From NCBI RefSeq assembly GCF_036880965.1, contig NZ_JBAJMV010000001.1, positions 1,005,824 through 1,069,823 on the forward strand: 64,000 nt of DNA, in the 5' to 3' direction. This document shows, in pieces, positions 33,043 through 41,584 of this stretch. The notes beneath the pieces were generated by a model that worked only from the letters and a program-made list of their open reading frames with translations, was not told the DNA's origin and made no database searches. The translations under genes and the position numbers were made by a program. The stretch's first letter is position 1. Every line of letters begins with the position of its first letter. Source of the DNA: JAUASW01 sp036880965 (GTDB lineage Bacteria; Pseudomonadota; Gammaproteobacteria; Burkholderiales; Burkholderiaceae_C).

Positions 33043-33771
33043 TCAGGTGGACAGCTCGGCCGCAAGGGTTTCGCGCACATGCTCGGACAGCGCGCGGCGA
33101 TCTGCATGGGCGCAGTCGATCGAGCCGAGAATGCGCAGCTCGCAGCCTTGCCCGCGCGCGCTGGCGATGGCCCAAAGGCTTTGCATCAGCGTCATGTCGC
33201 CAATGAAGCGCAACGGCGTGCTGAAGCGTTCGCCAGGCCCGTGCCAGCGCAGCAGCAGCGGCTGGATCGGCACTTCGGTGACGATGGCCGCCTGCAGCAG
33301 GTTGGCATGAAAAGGCAGGAGCTCCGGGCCCGGGCCCGTCGTGCCCTCGGGAAACACAGCCACGGTGTCGCCCTCTTTCAAGGCCGCCGCAGTCTGGTGC
33401 ACCACGCGCAGCGCATCGCGCTTGCTGCTGCGCTCGATGAAGAGCGTGCCCGCCGCCTCGACCAGCGCGCCCACCAGCGGCCAATGCTTGATGTCGGCCT
33501 TGGAAACGAAACGAGCCTCCGGCATCACCGCATGCACCGCCGCGATGTCCAGCCACGACACATGGTTGGCCAGCACGAGCTTCGGGCCGGGACGCGGCGT
33601 GCCGCTGTGCTTCAGCTCGATGCCGAGAATGCGCAAGGTCTTGGCCGACCAGGCCTGGATGGCCGCATGGCGGGCCACCTTGTCCAGGCCCTTGAAGCGC
33701 AGGTGCACCATCCAAAGGCCGCTGCCCACATGGGCCAGCAGGCGCAACAGGCGCCAGACGGCAGTCAACAT
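33043..33771 (-). CDS. plsC: 1-acyl-sn-glycerol-3-phosphate acyltransferase
   Basis: 242-residue membrane-associated acyltransferase of the PlsC family that makes phosphatidic acid. The catalytic HX4D motif is NHVSWLD, the substrate-binding motif is VFPEGTTGPG, and FVSKADIKHWPLVG and PIQPLLLRW follow the family order. An N-terminal hydrophobic segment is present. ATG 33771 overlaps the stop of the dihydroorotase-like gene by one base (TGATG), so translation is coupled. Unexpectedly it ends a pyrimidine operon. Confidence 0.93.
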   Translation of the reverse strand: MLTAVWRLLRLLAHVGSGLWMVHLRFKGLDKVARHAAIQAWSAKTLRILGIELKHSGTPRPGPKLVLANHVSWLDIAAVHAVMPEARFVSKADIKHWPLVGALVEAAGTLFIERSSKRDALRVVHQTAAALKEGDTVAVFPEGTTGPGPELLPFHANLLQAAIVTEVPIQPLLLRWHGPGERFSTPLRFIGDMTLMQSLWAIASARGQGCELRILGSIDCAHADRRALSEHVRETLAAELST

Positions 33772-35075
33772 CAGCTCTTCTCGTAGGCGAGGTGGCCCGC
33801 CACCAGCGTGTAGCGCACCTGTGCCGGCAGCTCGAACCCGGTGATCGAATAGGCAAACGGCGTGTGCTTGCCCTGGCTCACCAGGCGTTCCGGCGTGACC
33901 GACCAGGACGCCTTGGCATCGAACACGCAGATGTCGGCCACGCCACCGGCCACCAGGCGGCCAGCGCTGTCCGCCAGCGACCCGAGGGCCGGTCCCAGCA
34001 CGCGCACCGGCTCGGCGGTGATCACGGCCAATGCCCTGGACAGCGGCAGGCGCTCGTCCTCGGCCCAGCGCAAGGCCAGGCTCAGGAGCAGCTCCAGGCC
34101 CGTGGCGCCCGGTGTGGCCTCGGCAAATGGCAGGTTCTTCTCGTCGGCCGTCACCGGGTTGTGGTCGCTCACCAGCGCGTCGAGCGTGCCGTCGGCCAGG
34201 CCGGCGCGCAAGGCATCGCGGTCGCGGCCCTGGCGCAAGGGCGGCGAGAGGCGCAGCGCCGGCTCGAAGAAACCGATGTCCACGTCGCTCAGATGCAGGG
34301 AGTTGACCGAGACATCGGCGGTGACAGCCAGGCCTTCGCGCTTGGCAGCACGCACCAGCTCGACACCGGCGGCACTCGAGATGCGGCACAGATGGACGCG
34401 CGCGCCGGTGGCACGGATCAGCTCGAAGATCGTGTGCAGAGCGACGGTCTCGGCCGTCACCGGCACGCCGGACAGGCCCAGCCGCGTGGCCACGGCCCCG
34501 CTGGCAGCCACGCCACCGCCGAGCCAGGGGTCCAGCGGATGCAGCCAGACCGTGTAGCCGAAGGTGGCCGCGTATTGCAGGGCGCGATGCAGGAACTGTG
34601 TGTTCCGGATCGGCACTTCAGCCTGCGAGAAGCCGACACAGCCGGCCTCGGTCAGCTCGGCCATCTCGGTCAGTTGCTCGCCGGCCAGGCCGCGCGTCAG
34701 GGCGCCCAGCGGGAACAGCCTGCACAGGCTCAGCTTGCGGGCGCGGAACTTGAGCATTTCCACGAGGCCGGGCTCGTCCAGCGCGGGGTCGGTGTCGGGC
34801 GGGCAGACGAGGCTGGTCACGCCGCCGGCGGCTGCGGCATTCAGCTCGCTCTCCAGCATGCCTTCATGCTCGTGGCCCGGCTCGCGCAGGCGCGCAGCGA
34901 GGTCCACCAGGCCTGGCGCAACAACCAGGCCGGTCGCGTCGATCACGCGCTCGGCTTCGAAATCCTTCACCTCACCCAGGCCGAGGATGCGGCCGGCGGC
35001 AATGGCGACATCGCCCACCTTGTCCAGGCCCGATGCGGGGTCGATAAGGCGACCACCTCTGATCAAGATCTTCAT
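33771..35075 (-). CDS. Dihydroorotase-like protein lacking metal ligands (PyrC' pseudo-enzyme)
   Basis: 434-residue amidohydrolase-fold protein of the type I dihydroorotase family. The metal-binding DxHxH that opens the family reads D58-L-A-A-R62, so both histidines are replaced (Ala60, Arg62). Other usual ligands are also changed: the DDG-type loop is SQAEVP, and the later His regions read CRISSAAG and SVNSLHL, while SDHNP keeps the last Asp-His. It should be inactive. Its start overlaps pyrB by four bases (ATGA). In Pseudomonas aeruginosa a similar inactive PyrC' is a structural partner of aspartate transcarbamoylase; the same role is likely here, and an active dihydroorotase should be encoded elsewhere. 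Confidence 0.93.
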   Translation of the reverse strand: MKILIRGGRLIDPASGLDKVGDVAIAAGRILGLGEVKDFEAERVIDATGLVVAPGLVDLAARLREPGHEHEGMLESELNAAAAGGVTSLVCPPDTDPALDEPGLVEMLKFRARKLSLCRLFPLGALTRGLAGEQLTEMAELTEAGCVGFSQAEVPIRNTQFLHRALQYAATFGYTVWLHPLDPWLGGGVAASGAVATRLGLSGVPVTAETVALHTIFELIRATGARVHLCRISSAAGVELVRAAKREGLAVTADVSVNSLHLSDVDIGFFEPALRLSPPLRQGRDRDALRAGLADGTLDALVSDHNPVTADEKNLPFAEATPGATGLELLLSLALRWAEDERLPLSRALAVITAEPVRVLGPALGSLADSAGRLVAGGVADICVFDAKASWSVTPERLVSQGKHTPFAYSITGFELPAQVRYTLVAGHLAYEKS

Positions 35076-36034
35076 GCTTCGTTCCCAGCCAGGATGCTCA
35101 TGACGGCCATGCGAACCGCGATACCGAAGGTCACCTGCGGCAGGATCACGCTCTGCGTGCCGTCGGCCACGGCCGAGTCGATCTCGACGCCGCGGTTGAT
35201 CGGGCCCGGGTGCATCACGATGGCGTCCGGCTTGGCCAGCGCCAGCTTCTCGGGCGTGAGGCCGAAGTTCTTGAAGAACTCGCCGGCGCTGGGCAGCATC
35301 GCGCCGTTCATACGTTCGTTCTGCAGGCGCAGCATGATGATCACGTCGGCACCCTTCACGCCTTCGGCCATGTCGTTGCAGACGCGCACGCCCATGTCCT
35401 TCAGGTCGCCCGGCACCAGGGTCTTGGGGCCCACTGCGCGGATCTCGGGCACGCCGAGGATGCTCAGCGCATGGATGTCGGAACGGGCCACGCGCGAGTG
35501 CACGATGTCGCCGACGATGGCCACCGTCAGGTTGCGGAAGTCCTTCTTGTAGTGGCGGATCGTGTACATGTCGAGCAAGCCCTGCGTCGGATGCGCATGG
35601 CGCCCGTCGCCGGCATTCACCACATGCACATGCGGCGCGCAATGCTGGGCAATCAGGTAGGGCGCGCCGCTTTCGCTGTGGCGCACCACGAACATGTCGG
35701 CATGCATGGCCGAGAGGTTGGCGACCGTATCCAGCAGCGTCTCGCCCTTGGCGGTGGAGCTGCGCGCGATATCGAGGTTGATCACGTCGGCCGAGAGCCG
35801 CTTGGCGGCGATCTCGAAGGTGGTGCGCGTGCGCGTGCTGTTCTCGAAGAACAGGTTGAACACCGACTTGCCGCGCAGCAGCGGCACCTTCTTCACATCA
35901 CGGTCATTGACCGAGAGGAAGGTGCCGGCGGTGTCGAGGATCTGGTGAATGATGGCCGCGGGCAGGCCTTCGGTGGAGAGCAGATGGATCAGCTCGCCAT
36001 GCTTGTTCAGCTGCGGGTTTCTTTTACTCAGCAC
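35072..36034 (-). CDS. pyrB: Aspartate carbamoyltransferase catalytic chain
   Basis: 320-residue enzyme joining carbamoyl phosphate and aspartate in the second step of pyrimidine synthesis. The carbamoyl-phosphate site is FFENSTRTRTTFE, the 80s loop reads SSTAKGETLLDT, and HPTQGLLDMYTI and HPGPINRGVEI are intact. It overlaps pyrR by 11 bases upstream and the pseudo-dihydroorotase by four bases downstream. No pyrI regulatory subunit is present, which fits the class A dodecameric ATCase (PyrB plus PyrC'). Confidence 0.97.
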   Translation of the reverse strand: MLSKRNPQLNKHGELIHLLSTEGLPAAIIHQILDTAGTFLSVNDRDVKKVPLLRGKSVFNLFFENSTRTRTTFEIAAKRLSADVINLDIARSSTAKGETLLDTVANLSAMHADMFVVRHSESGAPYLIAQHCAPHVHVVNAGDGRHAHPTQGLLDMYTIRHYKKDFRNLTVAIVGDIVHSRVARSDIHALSILGVPEIRAVGPKTLVPGDLKDMGVRVCNDMAEGVKGADVIIMLRLQNERMNGAMLPSAGEFFKNFGLTPEKLALAKPDAIVMHPGPINRGVEIDSAVADGTQSVILPQVTFGIAVRMAVMSILAGNEA

Positions 36035-36536
36035 CTGAGCCTCCCTCGGTGACGTCGAATGTGAAGGCGCCCGACTCGGTCTTGGCCAGCCGCAGGCGCT
36101 GTGTTGCGGCGAGGGTCACGCGCGCAGCCGAGAACACCGGCTCGATCGGCAACTGGCGGCCGCCGCGGTCCACCAGCACCGCCAGCGTGACGCTGGCCGG
36201 GCGGCCGAAGTCGAACAGCTCGTTGATCACCGCCCGCGTGGTGCGGCCGGTATAGAGCACGTCGTCGATCAGCAGGATGTGGCGGCCCTCCACCTCGAAA
36301 GGCAGCCGCGTGTGGTCGGCGCTGGCGCTCATGCCCTTGGTGCCGAAGTCGTCGCGGTGCAGCGAGCTGGAGATCACGCCATGGTCGGCGAGACCCAGGT
36401 CGGCGGCCAGCCGCTCGGCCAGCCAGGCGCCGCCAGACCAGATGCCCACGAGCGCGGTGTCAGTTTGAAGCAGCTTCTGCACGCCCTTTTTGAGGTCGTC
36501 GTAGAGCGCTTCGGCATCAAGAAGCAAGGTCGTCAT
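36024..36536 (-). CDS. pyrR: PyrR bifunctional regulator / uracil phosphoribosyltransferase
   Basis: 170-residue PyrR homologue. The PRPP motif is ILLIDDVLYTGRTTRA and the family stretch LVDRGGRQLPIEP is present. PyrR of Bacillus binds pyr leader RNA in response to UMP; in proteobacteria without attenuators its role is less clear. The 76 bases upstream contain only an intergenic hairpin element and no PyrR-type anti-antiterminator that I can recognise. It precedes and overlaps pyrB. Confidence 0.95.
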   Translation of the reverse strand: MTTLLLDAEALYDDLKKGVQKLLQTDTALVGIWSGGAWLAERLAADLGLADHGVISSSLHRDDFGTKGMSASADHTRLPFEVEGRHILLIDDVLYTGRTTRAVINELFDFGRPASVTLAVLVDRGGRQLPIEPVFSAARVTLAATQRLRLAKTESGAFTFDVTEGGSGAE

Positions 36537-36540
36537 TGGG

Positions 36541-36595
36541 GCACCCCCAAGCTTCGCTTGTCCCCGCCAAGCGGGGGTTCGCCCACTTTCGGGCG
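36541..36595. repeat. Multi-hairpin intergenic element (ruvX/pyrR gap)
   Basis: Three small inverted repeats in a row: AAGC-TTC-GCTT (36549-36559), CCCCGC-CAA-GCGGGG (36562-36576) and CGCCC-N6-GGGCG (36580-36595). It fills the gap between ruvX and pyrR and resembles the other tandem-hairpin elements in the window. Confidence 0.45.
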
Positions 36596-36612
36596 GCCGT
36601 GCAGTGTGCTCA

Positions 36613-37023
36613 TCAGGGATGCTCTCGGAAGTATTGTTCGAGGATCAGGGCCGCGGCAGCAGAGTCCAGGTCCCGGGCGCCCTGGCTCTCCGCTTCGACA
36701 CTGGTGTAGCGCTCGTCCACTTCAAACACCGGCAGGCGAAAGCGGCCCTTGAGCTGGCGGCCGAAGCGACGCGCGCGCTGGGTGATTTCATGTTCGGCGC
36801 CATCGGGATGGAAGGGCACGCCGATGACCAGTGCATCGGGCTGCCATTCCCTCACCAGCTTCTCGATGGCAGTGAACCGGGCGTCGCCCTCCGCGTGAAT
36901 GCTTTTCAGGGGCTCGGCACGGCCGGTGAAGCGGCTGCCCGTGGCCACGCCGACACGCTTGGTGCCGAAATCGAAAGCCAGCAGGGATTGGGGTGCAACG
37001 GTGGCGGTGTCAGCCGTGCTCAT
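36613..37023 (-). CDS. ruvX: Holliday junction resolvase RuvX (YqgF)
   Basis: 136-residue RNase H-fold protein of the YqgF/RuvX family, linked to resolution of recombination junctions and 16S rRNA maturation. Acidic catalytic positions appear in LAFDFGTKRVGVATG, FEVDERYTSVEAE and DSAAAALILEQYF. ATG 37023 overlaps the yqgE stop by four bases (ATGA). The yqgE-ruvX-pyrR-pyrB order is widespread in betaproteobacteria. Confidence 0.95.
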   Translation of the reverse strand: MSTADTATVAPQSLLAFDFGTKRVGVATGSRFTGRAEPLKSIHAEGDARFTAIEKLVREWQPDALVIGVPFHPDGAEHEITQRARRFGRQLKGRFRLPVFEVDERYTSVEAESQGARDLDSAAAALILEQYFREHP

Positions 37024-37607
37024 GCGTGCCCCGCCTCGGGGCTCAACATGCGCGGGTCGATGCCAAGCAGGCCCAGGGCGCGGGTGTAGCGCTCTTCCAC
37101 GGGCGTTTCGAAGATGATTTCGGGCGCGGCGTCCACGGTCAGCCAGCCGTTGCGGCCGATCTCTTCTTCCAGCTGACCGGCGGCCCAGCCGCTGTAGCCC
37201 AGGGTGATCAGGAGCTTCTTGGGACCGGCGCCATTGGACAGCGCTTCCAGCACGTCGCGGCTGGTGGTCATTTCCAGGCCGCCGGGCACGGCCAGCGTCG
37301 CGTTGTAGTGCATGCCCTCTTCGTCCAGCGGCTCGTGCAGCACGAAGCCGCGCTCGGTCTGCACGGGGCCGCCGTAGAACACCGGGCGGATGGCCAGTTC
37401 CTCGCGGTCCAGGCTCAGGTCCACCTTGGCGAACAAGTGACCCATGGTCAGCGAAATCGGCTTGTTGATCACCAGGCCCAGGGCGCCCTTTTCGTTGTGC
37501 TCGCACATGTAGACAACGCTGCCAGCGAACGCATCGTCCGCCATGCCGGGCATGGCGATCAAAAACTGGTTGGTGAGGTCTATGCGTTCTTGGGCCATGC
37601 GCGCCAT
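37020..37607 (-). CDS. yqgE: YqgE/AlgH family protein
   Basis: 195-residue protein of unknown biochemical role, named for AlgH of Pseudomonas. Conserved stretches are LTNQFLIAMPGM, GALGLVINKPI, VFYGGPVQTERGFVLH and LGYSGWAAGQLEEEI. ATG 37607 is preferred over 37598 because GAAGG lies seven bases before it. It overlaps ruvX and diverges from the photolyase gene, the two starts being 33 bases apart. Confidence 0.95.
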   Translation of the reverse strand: MARMAQERIDLTNQFLIAMPGMADDAFAGSVVYMCEHNEKGALGLVINKPISLTMGHLFAKVDLSLDREELAIRPVFYGGPVQTERGFVLHEPLDEEGMHYNATLAVPGGLEMTTSRDVLEALSNGAGPKKLLITLGYSGWAAGQLEEEIGRNGWLTVDAAPEIIFETPVEERYTRALGLLGIDPRMLSPEAGHA

Positions 37608-37640
37608 TTTACGGCCTTCGATTGGTGGACACTGGCGTCC

Positions 37641-39095
37641 ATGAGCAAGCAATTCGACCGCGCCCTCGCCTGGTTCCGCCGCGATCTGCGCCTGGACGAC
37701 CAGGCCGCCCTGTTCCACGCCCTGAAGTCGGCCGACGCCGTGTTCTGCTGCTTCATCCTCGACACCGACATCCTGGCCGCCCTGCCCCGGGCCGACCGGC
37801 GCGTGGTCTTCATCCTCGGCGCGCTGGCCGAGCTGGACCAGCGACTGCGCGAGCGTGGCGGCGCACTGATCGTGCGTCATGGCGCGGCCGCCGATGAAAT
37901 CCCGCGCCTGGCTGCAGAGTTGCACGTGCAGGCTGTCTTCTGCAACCATGACGACGAACCAGCCGCCTTGATGCGCGATGCACAGGTCGCCGAGAAGCTC
38001 GCCAGCTTCGGCGCGCTGCTGAAAACCTCCAAGGACCATGTCATCTTCGAGCGCCGCGAGGTGATGACGGCCGTCGGCGGTCCCTACGGCGTGTTCACGC
38101 CCTACAAGAACGCCTGGCTGAAGAAGGTCGAGCCCTTCTATCTGAGCAGCTATCCGGTGGAGCGCTACACGGAGGCGCTTGCCGGCAGCGTTCTGGCACA
38201 GGGTGTGCCGAGCCTGTCAGACATCGGCTTCGAACCCGCCGCCCTGCCCGCTTCCCTGGGCATGGGCGCAAGTGGTGCTGAAGCCCTGCTCGAAGACTTC
38301 CTGGAGCGCATAGCCCGCTACGACCGTGCCCGCGACTTCCCGGCCATCAAGGGCCCCAGCTACCTGAGCACGCACCTGCGCTTCGGCACGGTGTCGATCC
38401 GCCGCCTGGCGCGCCTCGCGCATGAGCGCATGCAGGCGGGCGACCGGGGTGCCGAGGTCTGGCTGTCCGAACTGATCTGGCGCGATTTCTATCACCAGGT
38501 GATGCACCACCATCCGCATGCAATGACGGGCGCCTTCCGCCGCGAGTACGACGGCATCCAGTGGGAGCAAGGCCCAGAGGCCGACAGGCTCTTCAAGGCC
38601 TGGTGCGACGGCGAGACCGGCTATCCGCTGGTAGACGCCGCGATGAAGCAGCTCAACGAAACCGGCTACCAGCACAACCGCCTGCGCATGGTCACCGCCA
38701 GCTTCCTGACCAAGGATCTGGGCATAGCCTGGCGCCGTGGCGAAGCCTACTTCGCCCAGCAATTGCTGGACTTCGACCTCGCCGCCAACAACGGCGGCTG
38801 GCAATGGGCGAGCAGCAGCGGCTGCGATGCCCAGCCCTATTTCCGCATCTTCAACCCGGTCAGCCAGAGCGAGAAGTTCGACGCCGAAGGCAAGTTCATC
38901 CGCCGCTATCTGCCGCAGCTGGCCGGGCTTTCAGACAAGGCCATCCACGCGCCCTGGCTGGCGGCGCCGCTGGAGCTGCAGGCGGCGGGCGTCGAGCTGG
39001 GCGCCAACTACCCCCGGCCCGTCGTCGACCATGCCTTCGCCCGCGAGCGCACGCTGGCGCGCTACGCCGTGGTGAAGAGCCGGGCCCTGCCCTAG
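37641..39095 (+). CDS. phrB: Deoxyribodipyrimidine photolyase
   Basis: 484-residue cryptochrome/photolyase family enzyme for light-driven repair of cyclobutane pyrimidine dimers. The N-terminal alpha/beta antenna domain starts LAWFRRDLRLDDQ; the FAD domain contains WLSELIWRDFYHQVM, the stretch YPLVDAAMKQLNETGYQHNR, and the tryptophan-rich WQWASSSGCDAQPYFRIFNP. These match class I CPD photolyases. ATG 37641 begins at the domain. Its stop overlaps the stop of the convergent chemoreceptor gene by four bases. Confidence 0.95.
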   Translation: MSKQFDRALAWFRRDLRLDDQAALFHALKSADAVFCCFILDTDILAALPRADRRVVFILGALAELDQRLRERGGALIVRHGAAADEIPRLAAELHVQAVFCNHDDEPAALMRDAQVAEKLASFGALLKTSKDHVIFERREVMTAVGGPYGVFTPYKNAWLKKVEPFYLSSYPVERYTEALAGSVLAQGVPSLSDIGFEPAALPASLGMGASGAEALLEDFLERIARYDRARDFPAIKGPSYLSTHLRFGTVSIRRLARLAHERMQAGDRGAEVWLSELIWRDFYHQVMHHHPHAMTGAFRREYDGIQWEQGPEADRLFKAWCDGETGYPLVDAAMKQLNETGYQHNRLRMVTASFLTKDLGIAWRRGEAYFAQQLLDFDLAANNGGWQWASSSGCDAQPYFRIFNPVSQSEKFDAEGKFIRRYLPQLAGLSDKAIHAPWLAAPLELQAAGVELGANYPRPVVDHAFARERTLARYAVVKSRALP

Positions 39096-40444
39096 ACCTT
39101 GTAGACCCCGCAGCCGATCAGCAGATCGCCGGGCAGGCCGCACACATAGGAGACCTTGTCGAGCACGGCGCCGGTCACCGGGTGGACCGTCTGGTAGTCG
39201 ACCCAGCCGCCGCCCTGGTCCACGCGCTCGAAGCCGTCGCGCAGCAGCATCTCCCACTGCAGGCCGCTGACCTCGCGCAGATGCCGCCCCTTCTTGCTCG
39301 GGTCGGGGCCGAAGGCCGTGAAGATGCCCTGGCGGTTGAAGACGAAGATGTACATGTCGCGGTCGAAGAATTCGCCCTCGCGGCGCATGAAGCGTTCGGC
39401 CGCCGCAGCCAGGCCCTCGCGTCTGACCGCTTCGCAGGCGCGCTCGACGAGCAGGCGCGCCTCGTCAGCAGCTCCCTGGCGCAGCCGTATCTGGCGCACC
39501 GCCACGCCCAGTTGCCCGGTTCGCTGCTCGACCTCGCCCGCCGACGAAGCCGACTGCGCCACCAGCTCGAGATTGCGCTGCGCCAGTTCATCCACCGCGG
39601 CCACCTGGTCGGCGATGCCCTGCAGTTCGAGGCTGTGGCGCTGGCTGTCCTCGGCAATGCCGCCGATCTGCTCGGTCAGCAGGCGCACGCCGCCCAGCAC
39701 CTGGCCGAGCGCGTCGCCGAGCCGCTCGATGCGCTGGACGCCGGTCTCGACCTGCTCGGTCGATTGCGCGATCAGCCGCTTCACCTCGGCCGCACTCGCC
39801 GCACTGCGCTGGGCCAGGCTGCGCACCTCCGAGGCCACGACCGCGAAGCCGCGGCCCTGCTCGCCGGCCCGCGCCGCCTCGACGGCGGCATTGAGCGCGA
39901 GGATGTTGGTCTGGAAGGCAATGCCGTCGATCACCGAAATGATCTCGCTCATCTGCCGCGAGCTGACCTCGATGGTGCGTATCTGCGTCACGGCCTCGTG
40001 CATGAGGGCCTCGCCCGACTCCGCCGCCTCGCGCACCTGACGGGCCCCGCCGCGCGCCGCCTGAGCGGTGCTGGCGTTCTCGCGCAGGCCGTCGTTCAGG
40101 CGGGCCAGGCGCTGATTGGCGTCGGTCAGTTGCTCGGATTGCCGGCCGGACCGCTCGGCCAGATCGCGCGAACAGGCGGCGAGCGCATCGGCCGCCATGG
40201 CCAGGATGCTGGCGTTGTTGCGGATCTGCGCGACGCGGGTGGACAAGGCCAAGCACAGGGCATTGAAGCGCCGCCTGAGCCCATGGCCCGCATCCGCGGC
40301 TTCGTCGAGGCTGGCCGAGAGATCGCCGCGTGCTGCGGCATCGAGGCCTCGGGCCAGGTCAGGCCCCGTGCTGGCCGCCGAACCCGGCCACCAGTGCCGC
40401 CACGAGCCCGTGCCCGGGGCGGTCTTCGTCTTCTGTTGATTCAT
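39092..40444 (-). CDS. Soluble methyl-accepting chemotaxis protein with C-terminal Cache-like domain
   Basis: 450-residue chemoreceptor without any membrane helix. The signalling hairpin (IISVIDGIAFQTNILALNAAVEAARAGEQGRGFAVVASE) sits in the middle, around residues 165-215, and coiled coil surrounds it. From about residue 326 a domain resembling a single Cache (RDMYIFVFNRQGIFTAFG, DPSKKGRHLREVSG, GGWVDYQTVHPVTGAVLDK) ends the protein. Cache sensors usually lie N-terminal and outside the membrane, so this order implies cytoplasmic sensing. Start ATG 40444. It lies 132 bases downstream of the hydrolase gene. Confidence 0.9.
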   Translation of the reverse strand: MNQQKTKTAPGTGSWRHWWPGSAASTGPDLARGLDAAARGDLSASLDEAADAGHGLRRRFNALCLALSTRVAQIRNNASILAMAADALAACSRDLAERSGRQSEQLTDANQRLARLNDGLRENASTAQAARGGARQVREAAESGEALMHEAVTQIRTIEVSSRQMSEIISVIDGIAFQTNILALNAAVEAARAGEQGRGFAVVASEVRSLAQRSAASAAEVKRLIAQSTEQVETGVQRIERLGDALGQVLGGVRLLTEQIGGIAEDSQRHSLELQGIADQVAAVDELAQRNLELVAQSASSAGEVEQRTGQLGVAVRQIRLRQGAADEARLLVERACEAVRREGLAAAAERFMRREGEFFDRDMYIFVFNRQGIFTAFGPDPSKKGRHLREVSGLQWEMLLRDGFERVDQGGGWVDYQTVHPVTGAVLDKVSYVCGLPGDLLIGCGVYKV

Positions 40445-40576
40445 GCGCGCTCATGCCGCTCAGCTCGATCGCCGCCCACTTTTGCTGCAGGGCTGTGGCC
40501 ATCGGTTGTCCCGCCGCGATGCTAAGGGCGCGCTGCCGTGCACCCCATGCGGTCATTCCCGCAAACATGATCTTGA

Positions 40577-41581
40577 TCAAGCATCGGGACCGGTCCAGCG
40601 CGCCAGGATTTCACGCCAGCGCAAGGGCCAATCCCGCAGGCCCTCGCGGCGACCCTCGAACACGCTTTGCAGGAAGGCCAGCGTCAGCTCCCGGGTCGCG
40701 GCCTTGACCTGCGGATTGAGGGCCACGCCGCCGGTGCCGCTGCGGTCGGTGAAGATGCTGTGCGAACCGCCGGCAAAGACGGCCAGCATCTTGTCCGGCC
40801 CGCCACCGGTGGCGTCGAAGACCAGCAGGCGATCACTGGCCGCAGAGCGATAGCCCGGCACCTCGATCACGTCTTCGGTGGCCGTGATGTGCAGGGTCGG
40901 AATGCTGATGCCCGCCAGGATGGGCGCAGGCGCGCCTTGCCCGTAGAAGGGCGGCGCCGAGATGATGATGGCGGCCTTGATGCGCCCATCGCGCAAATCG
41001 CCCGGTGCGCTCGGTGGCCGCGCGCCAGCCAGCAGCAGCGAGGTCGTGGCGCCGTAGGAATGGCCCGCCACGACGATGCGCTGCGCGTCGATCTGCGCGC
41101 CTCGCGGGCTGGCCAGCAACTGGTCCAGCGCGAAGCGCATGTCCTGCACGCGGTTCACGGCTTCGCTTTCCTTGGCGGCATCCTGCAGCCGCCCGATCAG
41201 GCCGAAGACGCTGCCGCTCCAGACCTGCCGGTCGCTGCCCACGTGCTGGACATGCAGGCTCGCATAGCCCTGCGAAGCCCAGAAGCGGCCGAGATAGCTG
41301 TAGCCCTGGCGCGAGCCGCCCAGGCCATGCGAAAACACCACCAGCGGCACGGCCGTACCTGGGGCCGCGCGCGCCGGCCAGTACAGGCGCACCGGCACGG
41401 CGCGCTCGCGCGAGGCATCGCGCCAGTCGAGATCGATGGCCGTGTAGCTTGCAGCCTCGGCCGTGGCGCTGGCCGTGGCGCTGGCCGAGGTGCCGGCCCC
41501 GGGCGCCACGTCCTGCGGCGCCTGGGCCTGCAGCGGGCCCGCCAGTGTCAATGCCAACAAGCACCAGGTCCAGGCCCGCAT
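40577..41581 (-). CDS. Secreted alpha/beta hydrolase (PAF-acetylhydrolase / dienelactone hydrolase-like)
   Basis: 334-residue exported hydrolase with a signal peptide (cleavage near LQAQA) and a short Ala/Ser/Thr linker. The nucleophile elbow is GHSYG with Ser175, the oxyanion region VVFSHGLGGSRQGY is present, and GGSHSIF near residue 270 may carry the catalytic histidine. The family includes platelet-activating-factor acetylhydrolase-like and dienelactone hydrolase-like proteins; the substrate is unknown. It begins only three bases after the RND permease stop, so it is part of the efflux operon. Confidence 0.87.
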   Translation of the reverse strand: MRAWTWCLLALTLAGPLQAQAPQDVAPGAGTSASATASATAEAASYTAIDLDWRDASRERAVPVRLYWPARAAPGTAVPLVVFSHGLGGSRQGYSYLGRFWASQGYASLHVQHVGSDRQVWSGSVFGLIGRLQDAAKESEAVNRVQDMRFALDQLLASPRGAQIDAQRIVVAGHSYGATTSLLLAGARPPSAPGDLRDGRIKAAIIISAPPFYGQGAPAPILAGISIPTLHITATEDVIEVPGYRSAASDRLLVFDATGGGPDKMLAVFAGGSHSIFTDRSGTGGVALNPQVKAATRELTLAFLQSVFEGRREGLRDWPLRWREILARWTGPDA

Positions 41582-41584
41582 CGC

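Noticed and set aside
40566..40580. TTGATCAAG palindrome near the hydrolase stop, thought of as an FNR/ANR site
   Set aside because: The FNR consensus needs four bases between TTGAT and ATCAA; here the halves overlap, and the site is at a gene end rather than a promoter.
41450..41500. Short repeats (GTGGCGCTGGCC twice) considered as a tandem repeat locus
   Set aside because: Only a simple Ala/Ser/Thr linker after the signal peptide of the hydrolase; too short to mean more.
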